A DNA stretch of 64,000 nt, taken from an uncultured bacterium (GTDB lineage: Bacteria > Cyanobacteriota > Vampirovibrionia > Gastranaerophilales > Gastranaerophilaceae). The translations under genes and the position numbers were made by a program. The stretch covers positions 62,001-126,000 of the forward strand of contig CADAJP010000002.1 in the NCBI GenBank assembly GCA_902788345.1, read 5' to 3'. How positions within the stretch are numbered: position 1 is the stretch's first letter; every line of letters starts with the position of its first letter. Shown in pieces: positions 27,051 to 34,978 of the stretch. The notes below the pieces were generated by a model. The model was given only the letters and a program-made list of their open reading frames with translations, was not told the DNA's origin and did not search any database.

Positions 27051-27075
27051 ATTGGTGCGAAACATCGCACCCTAC
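27046..27075 (-). repeat. Right REP inverted repeat
   Basis: Exact reverse complement of 26462-26491; hairpin at 27054-27071, ending in CTAC (GTAG on the minus strand). It contains the transposase stop codon (27048-27050). Confidence 0.88.
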
Positions 27076-27082
27076 ACCAAAT

Positions 27083-28000
27083 ATGATTTTAATAATAGAC
27101 GAAAATTCAATAGATACAAGATTAGACATATTCCTTTCAGAACTTTATGACGGAATTTCACGTTCAAAAATTCAAAATGCTATAAAATCAGGCAAAGTTA
27201 CTGTTAACGGAGAAGAAAAAAAAGCATCATACAGCTTAAAAATTGATGACAGAATAGAATTTGAAAACCTTACCCCTGAAAAAGTAATCTCGCTTGAACC
27301 TGAAAATATTCCGCTTGAAATTGTTTGGGAAGATGAAAATATGGCAGTTGTAAATAAACCTTCGGGAATGCTTACTCATCCGACTTTTATTGAAACATCA
27401 GGCACACTTGTAAATGCTCTTTTGTATAAATACGGAGAAAATTTGTCAGATACAAACGGTGAATTCCGCCGTGGAATTGTTCATCGCCTTGACAGAAACA
27501 CATCAGGATTAATAATGATTGCCAAAAATAATCAAACTCATGAATATTTGGCAAATTTAATAAAAGAACATAATTTAACAAAAAAGTACCATGCGGTTTT
27601 AAAAGGATTTTACCCTAATGAAACAGATATTATTTCTGAACCAATAGGAAGAAATAATGTAAACCCTAAAAAAATGGCTGTAAGACCTGACGGAAAACCA
27701 AGTCTGACAAAATTAAGAGTTCTTGAACACTTTGGAAACGAAGCCACTTATGTTGAATTAACGCTTGTAACAGGCAGAACTCATCAGATTAGAGTTCATA
27801 CTTCTTATAAAAATCACCCTGTATATAACGACACCATGTACGGAGCAGGGGAAGGAAAAGTTAAAACTCAAGAACAGGTATTACAATCATTTTATTTAAA
27901 ATTTGCAAAACCATTTTCATCACAGATAATTGAATTAGAAACAGAGCCTGACGAAAAACTTACAAAGGTTCTTAATTACTTTAGAAACAGGAGAGTTTAA
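27083..28000 (+). CDS. RluA/RluD family pseudouridine synthase
   Basis: 305-residue RNA-modifying enzyme. An N-terminal S4 RNA-binding domain (LDIFLSELYDGISRSKIQNA and GKVTVNGEEKKA, residues 13-60) precedes the synthase domain with DENMAVVNKPSGMLTHP, the catalytic-Asp motif RGIVHRLDRNTSGLIMIAKN, and VTGRTHQIRVHTSY. It isomerises uridines in 23S rRNA; S4-bearing members are usually RluD-like, but the exact site cannot be read from sequence. It begins only eight bases after the REP element and shows no clear ribosome binding site. The next gene starts four bases after its stop. Confidence 0.9.
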   Translation: MILIIDENSIDTRLDIFLSELYDGISRSKIQNAIKSGKVTVNGEEKKASYSLKIDDRIEFENLTPEKVISLEPENIPLEIVWEDENMAVVNKPSGMLTHPTFIETSGTLVNALLYKYGENLSDTNGEFRRGIVHRLDRNTSGLIMIAKNNQTHEYLANLIKEHNLTKKYHAVLKGFYPNETDIISEPIGRNNVNPKKMAVRPDGKPSLTKLRVLEHFGNEATYVELTLVTGRTHQIRVHTSYKNHPVYNDTMYGAGEGKVKTQEQVLQSFYLKFAKPFSSQIIELETEPDEKLTKVLNYFRNRRV

Positions 28001-28003
28001 TAT

Positions 28004-28429
28004 ATGAAAAAATTATTTTTCTTTTTAAGTCTGATAGTATTATTAACAGTAGTTTACATTGCAATAATCAATACAAATACAACGGTTGATATAAATTACC
28101 TTAAAGGCAATAATCTCACCTCTGACCTTGATATAACTTTAAAAACATCAATATACACTCTGGCAGTTCTTTGTGCGGGTGTATTTTCAGGAGCCGGAGT
28201 TGTCGCATTATTTTTGGGAATACAAAAAGATAAAGTAAAAGCATACAAAAGAGAGCTTGAAAAGTCCTCTGTATCAGGAGAAGCTAATGCATCAAAAGTT
28301 GACGTTCTTGAAGCAAAAATCAAAACTCTTGAAAAAGCATTCAATTCAGTAGTTGATGAAAGAACAAAACTTGAATTACAAATAAAAGACTTAAATACAG
28401 AAATTGACAACCTCAGCAAGAATAAATAA
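28004..28429 (+). CDS. LapA-domain membrane protein with coiled coil
   Basis: 141-residue protein with two hydrophobic segments (about 3-25 and 46-72) in the LapA/DUF1049 arrangement, including NTNTTVDINYL, then a cytoplasmic coiled coil from about 78 to 140. LapA-type proteins are small inner-membrane proteins implicated in assembly or control of envelope components. AGGAGAG precedes the start, and the next gene begins three bases after its stop, so it belongs to the operon. Confidence 0.65.
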   Translation: MKKLFFFLSLIVLLTVVYIAIINTNTTVDINYLKGNNLTSDLDITLKTSIYTLAVLCAGVFSGAGVVALFLGIQKDKVKAYKRELEKSSVSGEANASKVDVLEAKIKTLEKAFNSVVDERTKLELQIKDLNTEIDNLSKNK

Positions 28430-28431
28430 TT

Positions 28432-29181
28432 ATGATTACAAAAACGAAATTAGACAAACTTGCAGAAAAATACGAAAGTCCTGATTTTATAAAAGACGAT
28501 CCTGTTCAGTTTGTTCACAGATACAAATCGAAAAAAGATATTGAAATTGCGGGTTTTATAGCCTCTCTGCTTGCATACGGAAGCCGAAGCCAGTTTATTA
28601 AAAAGCTGAATTTTTTATTCGACAATATCGCACAAAATGAACCCCTAAATTTTATCCAAAATTTTGAAAACGGGATGATTGGCGATTTCAATTATCGTTT
28701 TGGCAAACCAAATGATTTTATTTCTATTTTTGAAATAATGAAAGCTTTATACAATACAACAGAAGGACTTGAAGAACTTTTTGCACACGGCTTCAAACAA
28801 GGAAAAATTTTTGAAACCGTAGTAGATTATTTCTATGCAAGAGCAAATAAAAATGTCGGGCAGGGATTTTATCATATGATTCCAAATCCGCATAATAACG
28901 GTGCAATGAAACGTATGTGTATGTATTTAAGATGGATGGTTCGCAAAAGCTGTGTTGATGTCGGTATTTGGGATTTTATGAAACCGTCTGAATTATACAT
29001 TCCGCTTGATGTTCACGTTGCAAGAATTTCAAGAGAAATGGGTTTATTAAAACGAAATTCAAATGATTTTAAAGCTGTAATTGAACTGACAAACAAACTA
29101 AAAGAATTTTGCCCGCAAGATCCTGTAAAATACGATTTTGCAATGTTTGGCTATGGAGTTAATAATAAAAATGAAAATTGA
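28432..29181 (+). CDS. TIGR02757 family protein (DUF2400)
   Basis: 249-residue soluble protein of a conserved uncharacterised family. Recognisable stretches are DPVQFVHRYKSKKDIEIAGF, ASLLAYGSRSQFIKKLNFLF, KRMCMYLRWMVRKSCVDVGI and PLDVHVARISREMGLL; the layout recalls helix-hairpin-helix DNA glycosylase folds, which is inference. The C-terminus overlaps the next gene's chosen start by 11 bases. Confidence 0.82.
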   Translation: MITKTKLDKLAEKYESPDFIKDDPVQFVHRYKSKKDIEIAGFIASLLAYGSRSQFIKKLNFLFDNIAQNEPLNFIQNFENGMIGDFNYRFGKPNDFISIFEIMKALYNTTEGLEELFAHGFKQGKIFETVVDYFYARANKNVGQGFYHMIPNPHNNGAMKRMCMYLRWMVRKSCVDVGIWDFMKPSELYIPLDVHVARISREMGLLKRNSNDFKAVIELTNKLKEFCPQDPVKYDFAMFGYGVNNKNEN

Positions 29182-30298
29182 TAAATTTAAAGTAGAAGAA
29201 TGGTTTAATAAATACGAGCATAAAGCTGTTTATGATTTAGCAGACACCTGTGTTGAATCTTTGTCCATTGACGAACTTTTGAAAATTGCCAAACTAAATA
29301 ACACAAACGAAATTTTTTCCAGAAAATTAAACTACGGAGATATACACGGTTCGGAAAAACTAAAAGAACTTATTGCAAATTTATATGAAAAACAAAATTC
29401 GCAGAATATAACAATTACTCATGGTGCAATCGGAGCTAATCAGCTTGTAATGCTGACTTTAATAGAACCGAAAGATAAAGTTGTATCAATAATTCCAACC
29501 TACCAACAGCATTATTCTATTCCAAAATCAATAGGAGCAGATGTTAAAATATTAAAACTGAAAGAAGAAAATAACTGGCTTCCTGAATTAGACAAATTAG
29601 AACAGCTTGTCAGCAATAATACAAAAATTATTTGTATGAATAACCCGAATAATCCTACAGGTGCAGTTATTCCCGATGAAATGCTTGAAAAAATAGTTGA
29701 TATAGCAAGAAAATCAGACGCATATATTCTTTGTGATGAAGTATATAGAGGACTTTGCCATAATGAAAAAAAACCTTTTTCAAAATCAATTGCAGATATG
29801 TACGAAAAGGGAATATCAACATCAAGTATGTCAAAAGTATTTTCTTTGGCGGGATTAAGGCTCGGGTGGGTTTGTGCAAATGAAAAAATTATAGACCAAA
29901 TTAATCATCAAAGAGAATATAACACAATCAGCGTAGGAATTTTAGACGATTATTTTTCATGTTTGGCAATCGAAAACAAAGAACAAATTATAAAAAGAAA
30001 TATATCGAAAATTCTTGAGGGTAAATGTATTTTGGAACAATGGCTGAAAAACGAAAATAAAGCTGATTGTGTACTTCCAAATGCAGGCACAACAGCATTT
30101 GTACGATATAACATGCCTGTTAAATCAACAGAATTATGCAAAAGACTGCAGGACGATACAGGTGTAATGATACTTCCGGGAGAAACTATGGAAATGGATA
30201 ATTATTTAAGAATCGGCTACGGAAACAACCCCGAAAAACTAAAAAAAGCACTTGAAATATTTTCCAAATGGCTTAACTTAAATTTTACACAGGCGTGA
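29171..30298 (+). CDS. Class I/II pyridoxal-phosphate aminotransferase
   Basis: 375-residue fold-type I PLP enzyme. Motifs in order: ITHGAIGANQLVMLTLIEPK, ICMNNPNNPTGAVIP, YILCDEVYRGLCH (PLP-pyridine Asp), SSMSKVFSLAGLRLGW (Schiff-base Lys), and YLRIGYGNN with the substrate carboxylate-binding Arg. The substrate is not predictable. I choose ATG 29171, which overlaps the previous gene by 11 bases and has GGAG upstream; further upstream in-frame starts would add residues not typical of the family. The 3' end overlaps the convergent gene by 21 bases. Confidence 0.87.
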   Translation: MKIDKFKVEEWFNKYEHKAVYDLADTCVESLSIDELLKIAKLNNTNEIFSRKLNYGDIHGSEKLKELIANLYEKQNSQNITITHGAIGANQLVMLTLIEPKDKVVSIIPTYQQHYSIPKSIGADVKILKLKEENNWLPELDKLEQLVSNNTKIICMNNPNNPTGAVIPDEMLEKIVDIARKSDAYILCDEVYRGLCHNEKKPFSKSIADMYEKGISTSSMSKVFSLAGLRLGWVCANEKIIDQINHQREYNTISVGILDDYFSCLAIENKEQIIKRNISKILEGKCILEQWLKNENKADCVLPNAGTTAFVRYNMPVKSTELCKRLQDDTGVMILPGETMEMDNYLRIGYGNNPEKLKKALEIFSKWLNLNFTQA

Positions 30299-30673
30299 AG
30301 CCAATACATCTATAGCCGTTCCCTGAACAATAGGTTGGAACTGCGCATATTTATTATAATCACCGTTTACAAAATCGCCCTCGTCATCATAAGAATCAAT
30401 AGTTCCGATTTTATATGTATGTTTTAAACAATTAATTTCATACATTCCAAGCGTATAAAGTATCTGTCGATTATTAACAGGTTCATATTGTCCTTTGTTA
30501 TACGATTTTAGCAAAAACGAAAACCCGTAAAAATCTTCCGTACCCGCAATTGTATCTTTATACACATAATTATTCGGCGCAACTCTTTCCCATTCAGAAC
30601 TTTCATTTTCTTTTGAGCTGACAGGAAGCAATATTAAAAATGCAAATAGAATTAGTGTAAATATCTTCTTCAT
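30278..30673 (-). CDS. Exported protein, surface-adhesin E-like
   Basis: 131-residue protein with signal peptide MKKIFTLILFAFLILLPVSS. The mature chain has the pattern of small 'surface-adhesin protein E-like' domains: SEWERVAPNNYVYKDTI near the start, a central Cys in YEINCLKHTYKIGTID, and PIVQGTAIDVLASRLC at the end, giving two cysteines likely to form a disulphide. That family link is a tentative inference. Its 3' end overlaps the convergent aminotransferase by 21 bases. Confidence 0.55.
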   Translation of the reverse strand: MKKIFTLILFAFLILLPVSSKENESSEWERVAPNNYVYKDTIAGTEDFYGFSFLLKSYNKGQYEPVNNRQILYTLGMYEINCLKHTYKIGTIDSYDDEGDFVNGDYNKYAQFQPIVQGTAIDVLASRLCKI

Positions 30674-30705
30674 ATTTACTATTATAATGATTTTCGAAAT
30701 TTAAT

Positions 30706-30741
30706 CAAATAAAAAGCAGAGCCAAATTTTGACTCTGCTTT
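30706..30741 (-). terminator. Rho-independent terminator of the 862-residue protein gene
   Basis: On the minus strand the stem AAAGCAGAG/CTCTGCTTT (30713-30721 with 30733-30741) has additional inner pairs and is followed by a T-rich tail. It lies 23 bases past the stop at 30764. Confidence 0.8.
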
Positions 30742-30763
30742 AAATTATAACCTTAAAGATTTT

Positions 30764-33352
30764 TTAATCATTTACGTGAATATTAATCTTTTTGCCTTCA
30801 TTGTTTTTACGAACCTGAGCTTCAACTTCGGCTGCGGTTTTACCGTTGTATGTACGGTTGTCACAATCCTGAGCTTTGTATCTGGTATTGCCGTGACCGA
30901 CTTCAAGATTATTACTCTTACCGCCTGTACGGAATTTTCTTGCCTGAACCGCACCATCTTTGTTAATTTCGCAATCCATCAATTCAATAGGCAATTTCAT
31001 AACTTTAGGAATATCAGTACCTCTTAACAATGCTTTGAATTTAGCTTCATCACGTACTCCGGCTTCACTTGTTGCAAGAGCTTCTTTCAATGCTCTGATT
31101 GTTGCTCTTTCACCGTGAACTTTGACACAGTCAGGATAGTAAGCATTAACTATACCGCCCCAAGTATCGCCTGCATGTCTGTTGTGTCTGATTTCAATAA
31201 CATTTTTGTTGATATCAATATCACATGAAGGATCCGGTTTCGGCTTAGGTGCCGGTGCTTTAGGAGCTTCTACAGGTGTATCATTATATTTTTCAACAAA
31301 TGAACCAAAGTCTTTTCTTAATTTTTCAAGTTCTCTTTGAGTCATTGTGCCATTCTGAACACCTTCATATTGTCTGTAGGCATCAGCCAATGCTCTGTTT
31401 GCCGCAGAATAGTTGCCGCCCATTTTTTCTGCCAGCTTATCTCTTTCTTTGATAAGTTCTGCTGCTGCACCTCTTGCTGCTGATCCTTTGTGTAAGTTAA
31501 TAAATTCAATATCTTTAAATTCTTTAGATACCTGACCTTTATTAACACCCTTTTCAAAACCAGGGCTTGTTAAGAAACCAATTGCTGCAGCTACACCAAT
31601 GATTGCAGCACCGCCTGCTAATGATTTCTTCCATGATGGAGTAGCTTCGGCATGAGCTTCAGCTTTTGCAGTTGCCTGTGCGGTTGCAACAGCTGTAATA
31701 TCTGTATCAACTATTGCTTTTGCTACTGCTTCCTGAGTGTCTTCACTGAATTGACCTGCAATACGTTTCAGGATTTCTTCACCTGTTTCAGGGTCAATTG
31801 TTGTAAAGTTCAATCCCGGAACTGAAGCTTCAGCGTGTGCAATCGCAGATGCGATAACTTCTTCATGAATATGTTTTGTAGCAGTTGCAGTTGCAGTTGC
31901 TTCACCAATTGACAATGCATGTGATACTGCTTTATTCAATCTTGCAGCAGTAACAGAAATTGCTGCACCCGGAATAGCTTTTGCACCTTCAATTAAACCA
32001 TCTCTAACTTTGTTTTTAAATCTGTTTTCAGTTGTCAAACCATAAGCCTTGAAAGTTTTATTTAAGTCTGTACGGGTAATTTTATTACCTTTTTTACCCA
32101 TATTAAGTTCTTTTACAAGTGTTTTCTTTTCTGTAGGGCTTAAGATATTATCACCACCTGCCAAAGCTCTTAATGCTTTTTGGGTAGCTCTTGTATCAGC
32201 TTCGTTCATTGACAGGTCAGAAGATGTAGGAGCTTTGATATTGCGCAAATCTTCCCAATCTTTATCAGTAAACACTTTGTCTAATGAAGTTTGTTCACCT
32301 TTATAGTGACGTTCTGCCAATGTTTTTAAGCCGCTTAATACAGCTCCGCCGTCTTTTGGTAATACACCAACATGACCTTTCAATTCAGGATGAGCCTTTA
32401 CAGCTGCTGCGGCTAAATCCTTGTTATTATATACCTGAGTTCTGTCAGCAACTTTATTATCAGTTTTTTCGTTACCGACAATTGCTCTTGCACGTTTGCG
32501 TGTGCCTTTACCTTTAGCAGTTTTATATGCAATATCTTCTAATACATACTGAGTGTTTGCTTCATACATTTTTGCAGCAGCATCAGCAAGCTTCATATCC
32601 GCAGCTTTTACATTTGAATCACCATAAGATTTTCTATATGCTTTAACTGCAGCATCAAATTCTTTACCGGCAGCTTTTCTGTCAGCTTTCATTTGTTTAT
32701 GAACTTGTTTTAAATCTGCTTTACCCTTGTGCTCAATACCCTTTGCATCAGTATATGTAGCATTTTCTTTAATACGTTTTCTTACATCTTTTTTCTTTTC
32801 AACTGTTACTTTTTCAGTTGGTGCATCCTGGTGGAAGTTGTGGATAGTAGCATTTTCAGCATTTTTATGTGTATCTACACTCCAGCCGTTTCCTGATGTA
32901 ACTGCAACTTTTTTAAATTGAGCCGCATCTTTTCTTGCTGCATCACTTGATTTTGTAAAGTCAATATCAGGATTTTCATTTTTAAAATCATCTAACTGTT
33001 GTCTTCTGATTGCTTCCTGCTCTTTATCACCGGTTGCAATAGCCTTTCCTAATTCCTGCAATATAGCCTGATATTCAAGAATTCTTTTTGATTTTCTTGC
33101 TGTTTCACCCAATTCATCAACAGCTTTTTTAGCACCATCATTGTGCTTTTGAGCTTCTGTTAATTCAGCTCCGTTAGCTTTTTTCTCAACGGTAGTACCT
33201 ACGGTTGAATTAGAACTTGCAGGCTCAAATAAAGCCTTTCTCCTATCGTATTCTTGTTTTGAAATTTTGCCATTTGTTTTGTCAGCTTCCAGCATTTCGC
33301 GCGTATAAGGCTGACTGTTGATTAAAATAGCACTCACTTTTGAATCACTCAT
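30764..33352 (-). CDS. Large Lys/Ala-rich protein of unknown function with one membrane segment
   Basis: 862 residues, no signal peptide, no family recognised. Residues 1-440 are charged and mostly helical. Residues 480-590 are unusually rich in Ala-Thr, His and Glu (for example ATATATKHIHEEVIASAIAH). A single hydrophobic segment follows (LAGGAAIIGVAAAIGFLT, about 592-610). A further helical region and a Pro-rich linker (EAPKAPAPKPKPDPS, about 701) lead to a C-terminal domain with AGDTWGGIVNAYYPDC, faintly LysM-like. This suggests a membrane-anchored protein with a wall- or partner-binding end. AAAGGAT precedes the ATG. It is transcribed alone, with long flanking gaps. Confidence 0.7.
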   Translation of the reverse strand: MSDSKVSAILINSQPYTREMLEADKTNGKISKQEYDRRKALFEPASSNSTVGTTVEKKANGAELTEAQKHNDGAKKAVDELGETARKSKRILEYQAILQELGKAIATGDKEQEAIRRQQLDDFKNENPDIDFTKSSDAARKDAAQFKKVAVTSGNGWSVDTHKNAENATIHNFHQDAPTEKVTVEKKKDVRKRIKENATYTDAKGIEHKGKADLKQVHKQMKADRKAAGKEFDAAVKAYRKSYGDSNVKAADMKLADAAAKMYEANTQYVLEDIAYKTAKGKGTRKRARAIVGNEKTDNKVADRTQVYNNKDLAAAAVKAHPELKGHVGVLPKDGGAVLSGLKTLAERHYKGEQTSLDKVFTDKDWEDLRNIKAPTSSDLSMNEADTRATQKALRALAGGDNILSPTEKKTLVKELNMGKKGNKITRTDLNKTFKAYGLTTENRFKNKVRDGLIEGAKAIPGAAISVTAARLNKAVSHALSIGEATATATATKHIHEEVIASAIAHAEASVPGLNFTTIDPETGEEILKRIAGQFSEDTQEAVAKAIVDTDITAVATAQATAKAEAHAEATPSWKKSLAGGAAIIGVAAAIGFLTSPGFEKGVNKGQVSKEFKDIEFINLHKGSAARGAAAELIKERDKLAEKMGGNYSAANRALADAYRQYEGVQNGTMTQRELEKLRKDFGSFVEKYNDTPVEAPKAPAPKPKPDPSCDIDINKNVIEIRHNRHAGDTWGGIVNAYYPDCVKVHGERATIRALKEALATSEAGVRDEAKFKALLRGTDIPKVMKLPIELMDCEINKDGAVQARKFRTGGKSNNLEVGHGNTRYKAQDCDNRTYNGKTAAEVEAQVRKNNEGKKINIHVND

Positions 33353-33758
33353 CGTTTTAATCCTTTCTTTTTATACTCAAAACTTTACATAAAATTCACT
33401 ATAAATTTATAAACACTTTTGCCTTTCAAAAATTTCATTCCGAGTATTTACTTTGTATATATTTTTTATCTACTATTCAGAAATAATTATTATTTCAGGA
33501 ATTGTAACAAATTGTTAATACAAGAGTAAACTTCGGATAATTTCCGAAATCACATTAACTTGGTTTACCTCTTACACAGTATTTTGACATGCCGACCTTT
33601 CTACACATGCACATATTACACTTCTGGACATGTATTCGGCACTTTTTGGCATGAACTTTAACCATTTACGAATGCTTGTTACAAAAATTAATAATAGCAA
33701 ATAACAACCATTAAACAGGCTTTTACAGGACTTTATAAAGTTTGTTCACCACTATAAC
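33353..33758. other. Intergenic region, 406 bases, no gene seen
   Basis: No frame of useful length with a start and ribosome binding site. It should hold the promoter of the 862-residue protein gene (A+T-rich, 33360-33430, minus strand). A six-base inverted repeat TTCGGA-N5-TCCGAA lies at 33532-33548, and short GACATG/GGCATG-containing strings recur at 33585-33655. None is strong enough to name. Confidence 0.5.
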
Positions 33759-34592
33759 TTAGTTTGCGTCAGGCACTTCGAACTCTCTTAGCTGGGTATA
33801 AATAATAGGTGAAAAACCTTTCATTGTAACAATATCAATTATTTTATATGAATACGGTACTGTTATTAATGAAGGAGAAGATATGTGATAAACTCCGTCT
33901 TTCATCACTTCATCATTTATATGAAAATGACCTGATAAAATAGCAAGTACATTATGATGCTTGTTCAAAATTTCCTGATATTCTTCAACTTTGTGAGTTC
34001 TGTGAGTTTTAAGTTTATTTTCAGCCGCATGCGGATACTCAACAGGGAAATGCTGAAGAATTATAACTGATTTTTTACCGCTCTTTGACAGCATCTTATC
34101 AAGCCATGTAAGAGTATCTTTTCTGTAATATCCTATAGAACCGGGAAGAACTTCCTTTGCACCGTCAACAGTTAAGAACACAAAGCCGTTCTTTTTAAAT
34201 CTGTAATTAGGAGTACGCTGACGTTTAAAAGGATTACCCTCTCTTAAAATTTCAAAATACTGGATTTTAGACATCTGTTTTTGTTTATAAACATCATGAT
34301 TACCCAATACTATATAATATGGAACTTTCAGATGTTTTACAATTGCAACAAACCTTCTGAGGTTGTCAGGAGTAGGATTACCGATATTATCCCCTGTAAA
34401 TACGACAAAGGAAATTCCCTGCTGACTGTTTATATCCTTAATTGCAGCAGTCAGAATTTTTTGAGAAAATTCAGACTGAGTCGTTAAATGAGCATCTGTA
34501 ACCTGAACAAATTTGATATTGTTGGCATAAGCACCGGATACCGAAAACACAATGCAAACTATAAAAAATAAAAGAGTTAAAAGCTTTTTCAT
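33759..34592 (-). CDS. Exported metallophosphoesterase
   Basis: 277-residue calcineurin-like phosphoesterase with signal peptide MKKLLTLLFFIVCIVFSVSG (cleavage after about residue 23). All metal-binding motifs are present: VTDAHL, VFTGDNIGNP, VLGNHDVY, LQHFPVEY and ILSGHFHIND. Two metal ions would hydrolyse a phosphomonoester or diester in the periplasm; the substrate is unknown. It is divergent from the S4 gene, with 62 bases between starts. Confidence 0.87.
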   Translation of the reverse strand: MKKLLTLLFFIVCIVFSVSGAYANNIKFVQVTDAHLTTQSEFSQKILTAAIKDINSQQGISFVVFTGDNIGNPTPDNLRRFVAIVKHLKVPYYIVLGNHDVYKQKQMSKIQYFEILREGNPFKRQRTPNYRFKKNGFVFLTVDGAKEVLPGSIGYYRKDTLTWLDKMLSKSGKKSVIILQHFPVEYPHAAENKLKTHRTHKVEEYQEILNKHHNVLAILSGHFHINDEVMKDGVYHISSPSLITVPYSYKIIDIVTMKGFSPIIYTQLREFEVPDAN

Positions 34593-34641
34593 ACACCATC
34601 TCCCTTAGAAGAGATTATATCACAAAATAAAAAATGTGTGT

Positions 34642-34654
34642 TAAAATAGAGCCT
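34642..34654 (+). promoter_or_regulatory. -10 box for a probable leaderless rqcP-like transcript
   Basis: TAAAAT (34642-34647) ends seven bases before ATG 34655, and no ribosome binding site lies between them. Confidence 0.38.
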
Positions 34655-34900
34655 ATGAGGTTAGATAAATTTTTAAAAGTTTCAAGATTAATCAAACGCA
34701 GAACAGTTGCAAATGAAGTTTCTGACATGGGACGCGTTTTAATAAATTCAAACCCGGCAAAACCGTCTAAACAAATAAAAGAAAACGACATTATAGAAAT
34801 TGAATATGCAAAACATACAGTAAAAGTCAGGGTTTTAAAAGTCCCTCAGGGTGCAGTCAGCGTGCAGGAAGCACCCGCATTATACGAAATTCTGTCATAA
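34655..34900 (+). CDS. rqcP: S4-domain protein, RqcP-like
   Basis: 81-residue RNA-binding protein. It starts MRLDKFLKVSRLIKRRTVAN, nearly the same as Bacillus RqcP (YabO), followed by GRVLINSNPAKPSKQIKENDI. RqcP binds the 50S P-site tRNA region and supports RqcH in adding C-terminal alanine tails to stalled nascent chains; HslR (Hsp15) is the Gram-negative counterpart. I assign RqcP from the N-terminal match. An upstream in-frame ATG at 34634 would add seven atypical residues and lie before the -10 box, so I start at 34655. Confidence 0.75.
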   Translation: MRLDKFLKVSRLIKRRTVANEVSDMGRVLINSNPAKPSKQIKENDIIEIEYAKHTVKVRVLKVPQGAVSVQEAPALYEILS

Positions 34901-34978
34901 TATATTTATTGCCCCAAAAGTTTTTTTCTTATATAATCAACCTGTGTGACAATATAAAAAGAATAACGGACGGATAAT

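Larger units (their letters stand above)
26462..27075 (+). mobile_element. REP-associated transposon (rayT flanked by inverted REP sequences)
   Basis: A 614-base unit made of the tyrosine transposase gene bounded by 30-bp perfect inverted repeats. Each repeat contains GTAG next to a 7-bp hairpin, the layout of REP sequences and of IS200/IS605-like ends that transposases recognise as single-strand hairpins. The stop codon of the transposase is inside the right repeat. Confidence 0.85.

Noticed and set aside
33532..33548. Inverted repeat TTCGGA-N5-TCCGAA as an operator.
   Set aside because: Six-base arms are expected by chance in this much DNA; it is mentioned in the intergenic entry only.
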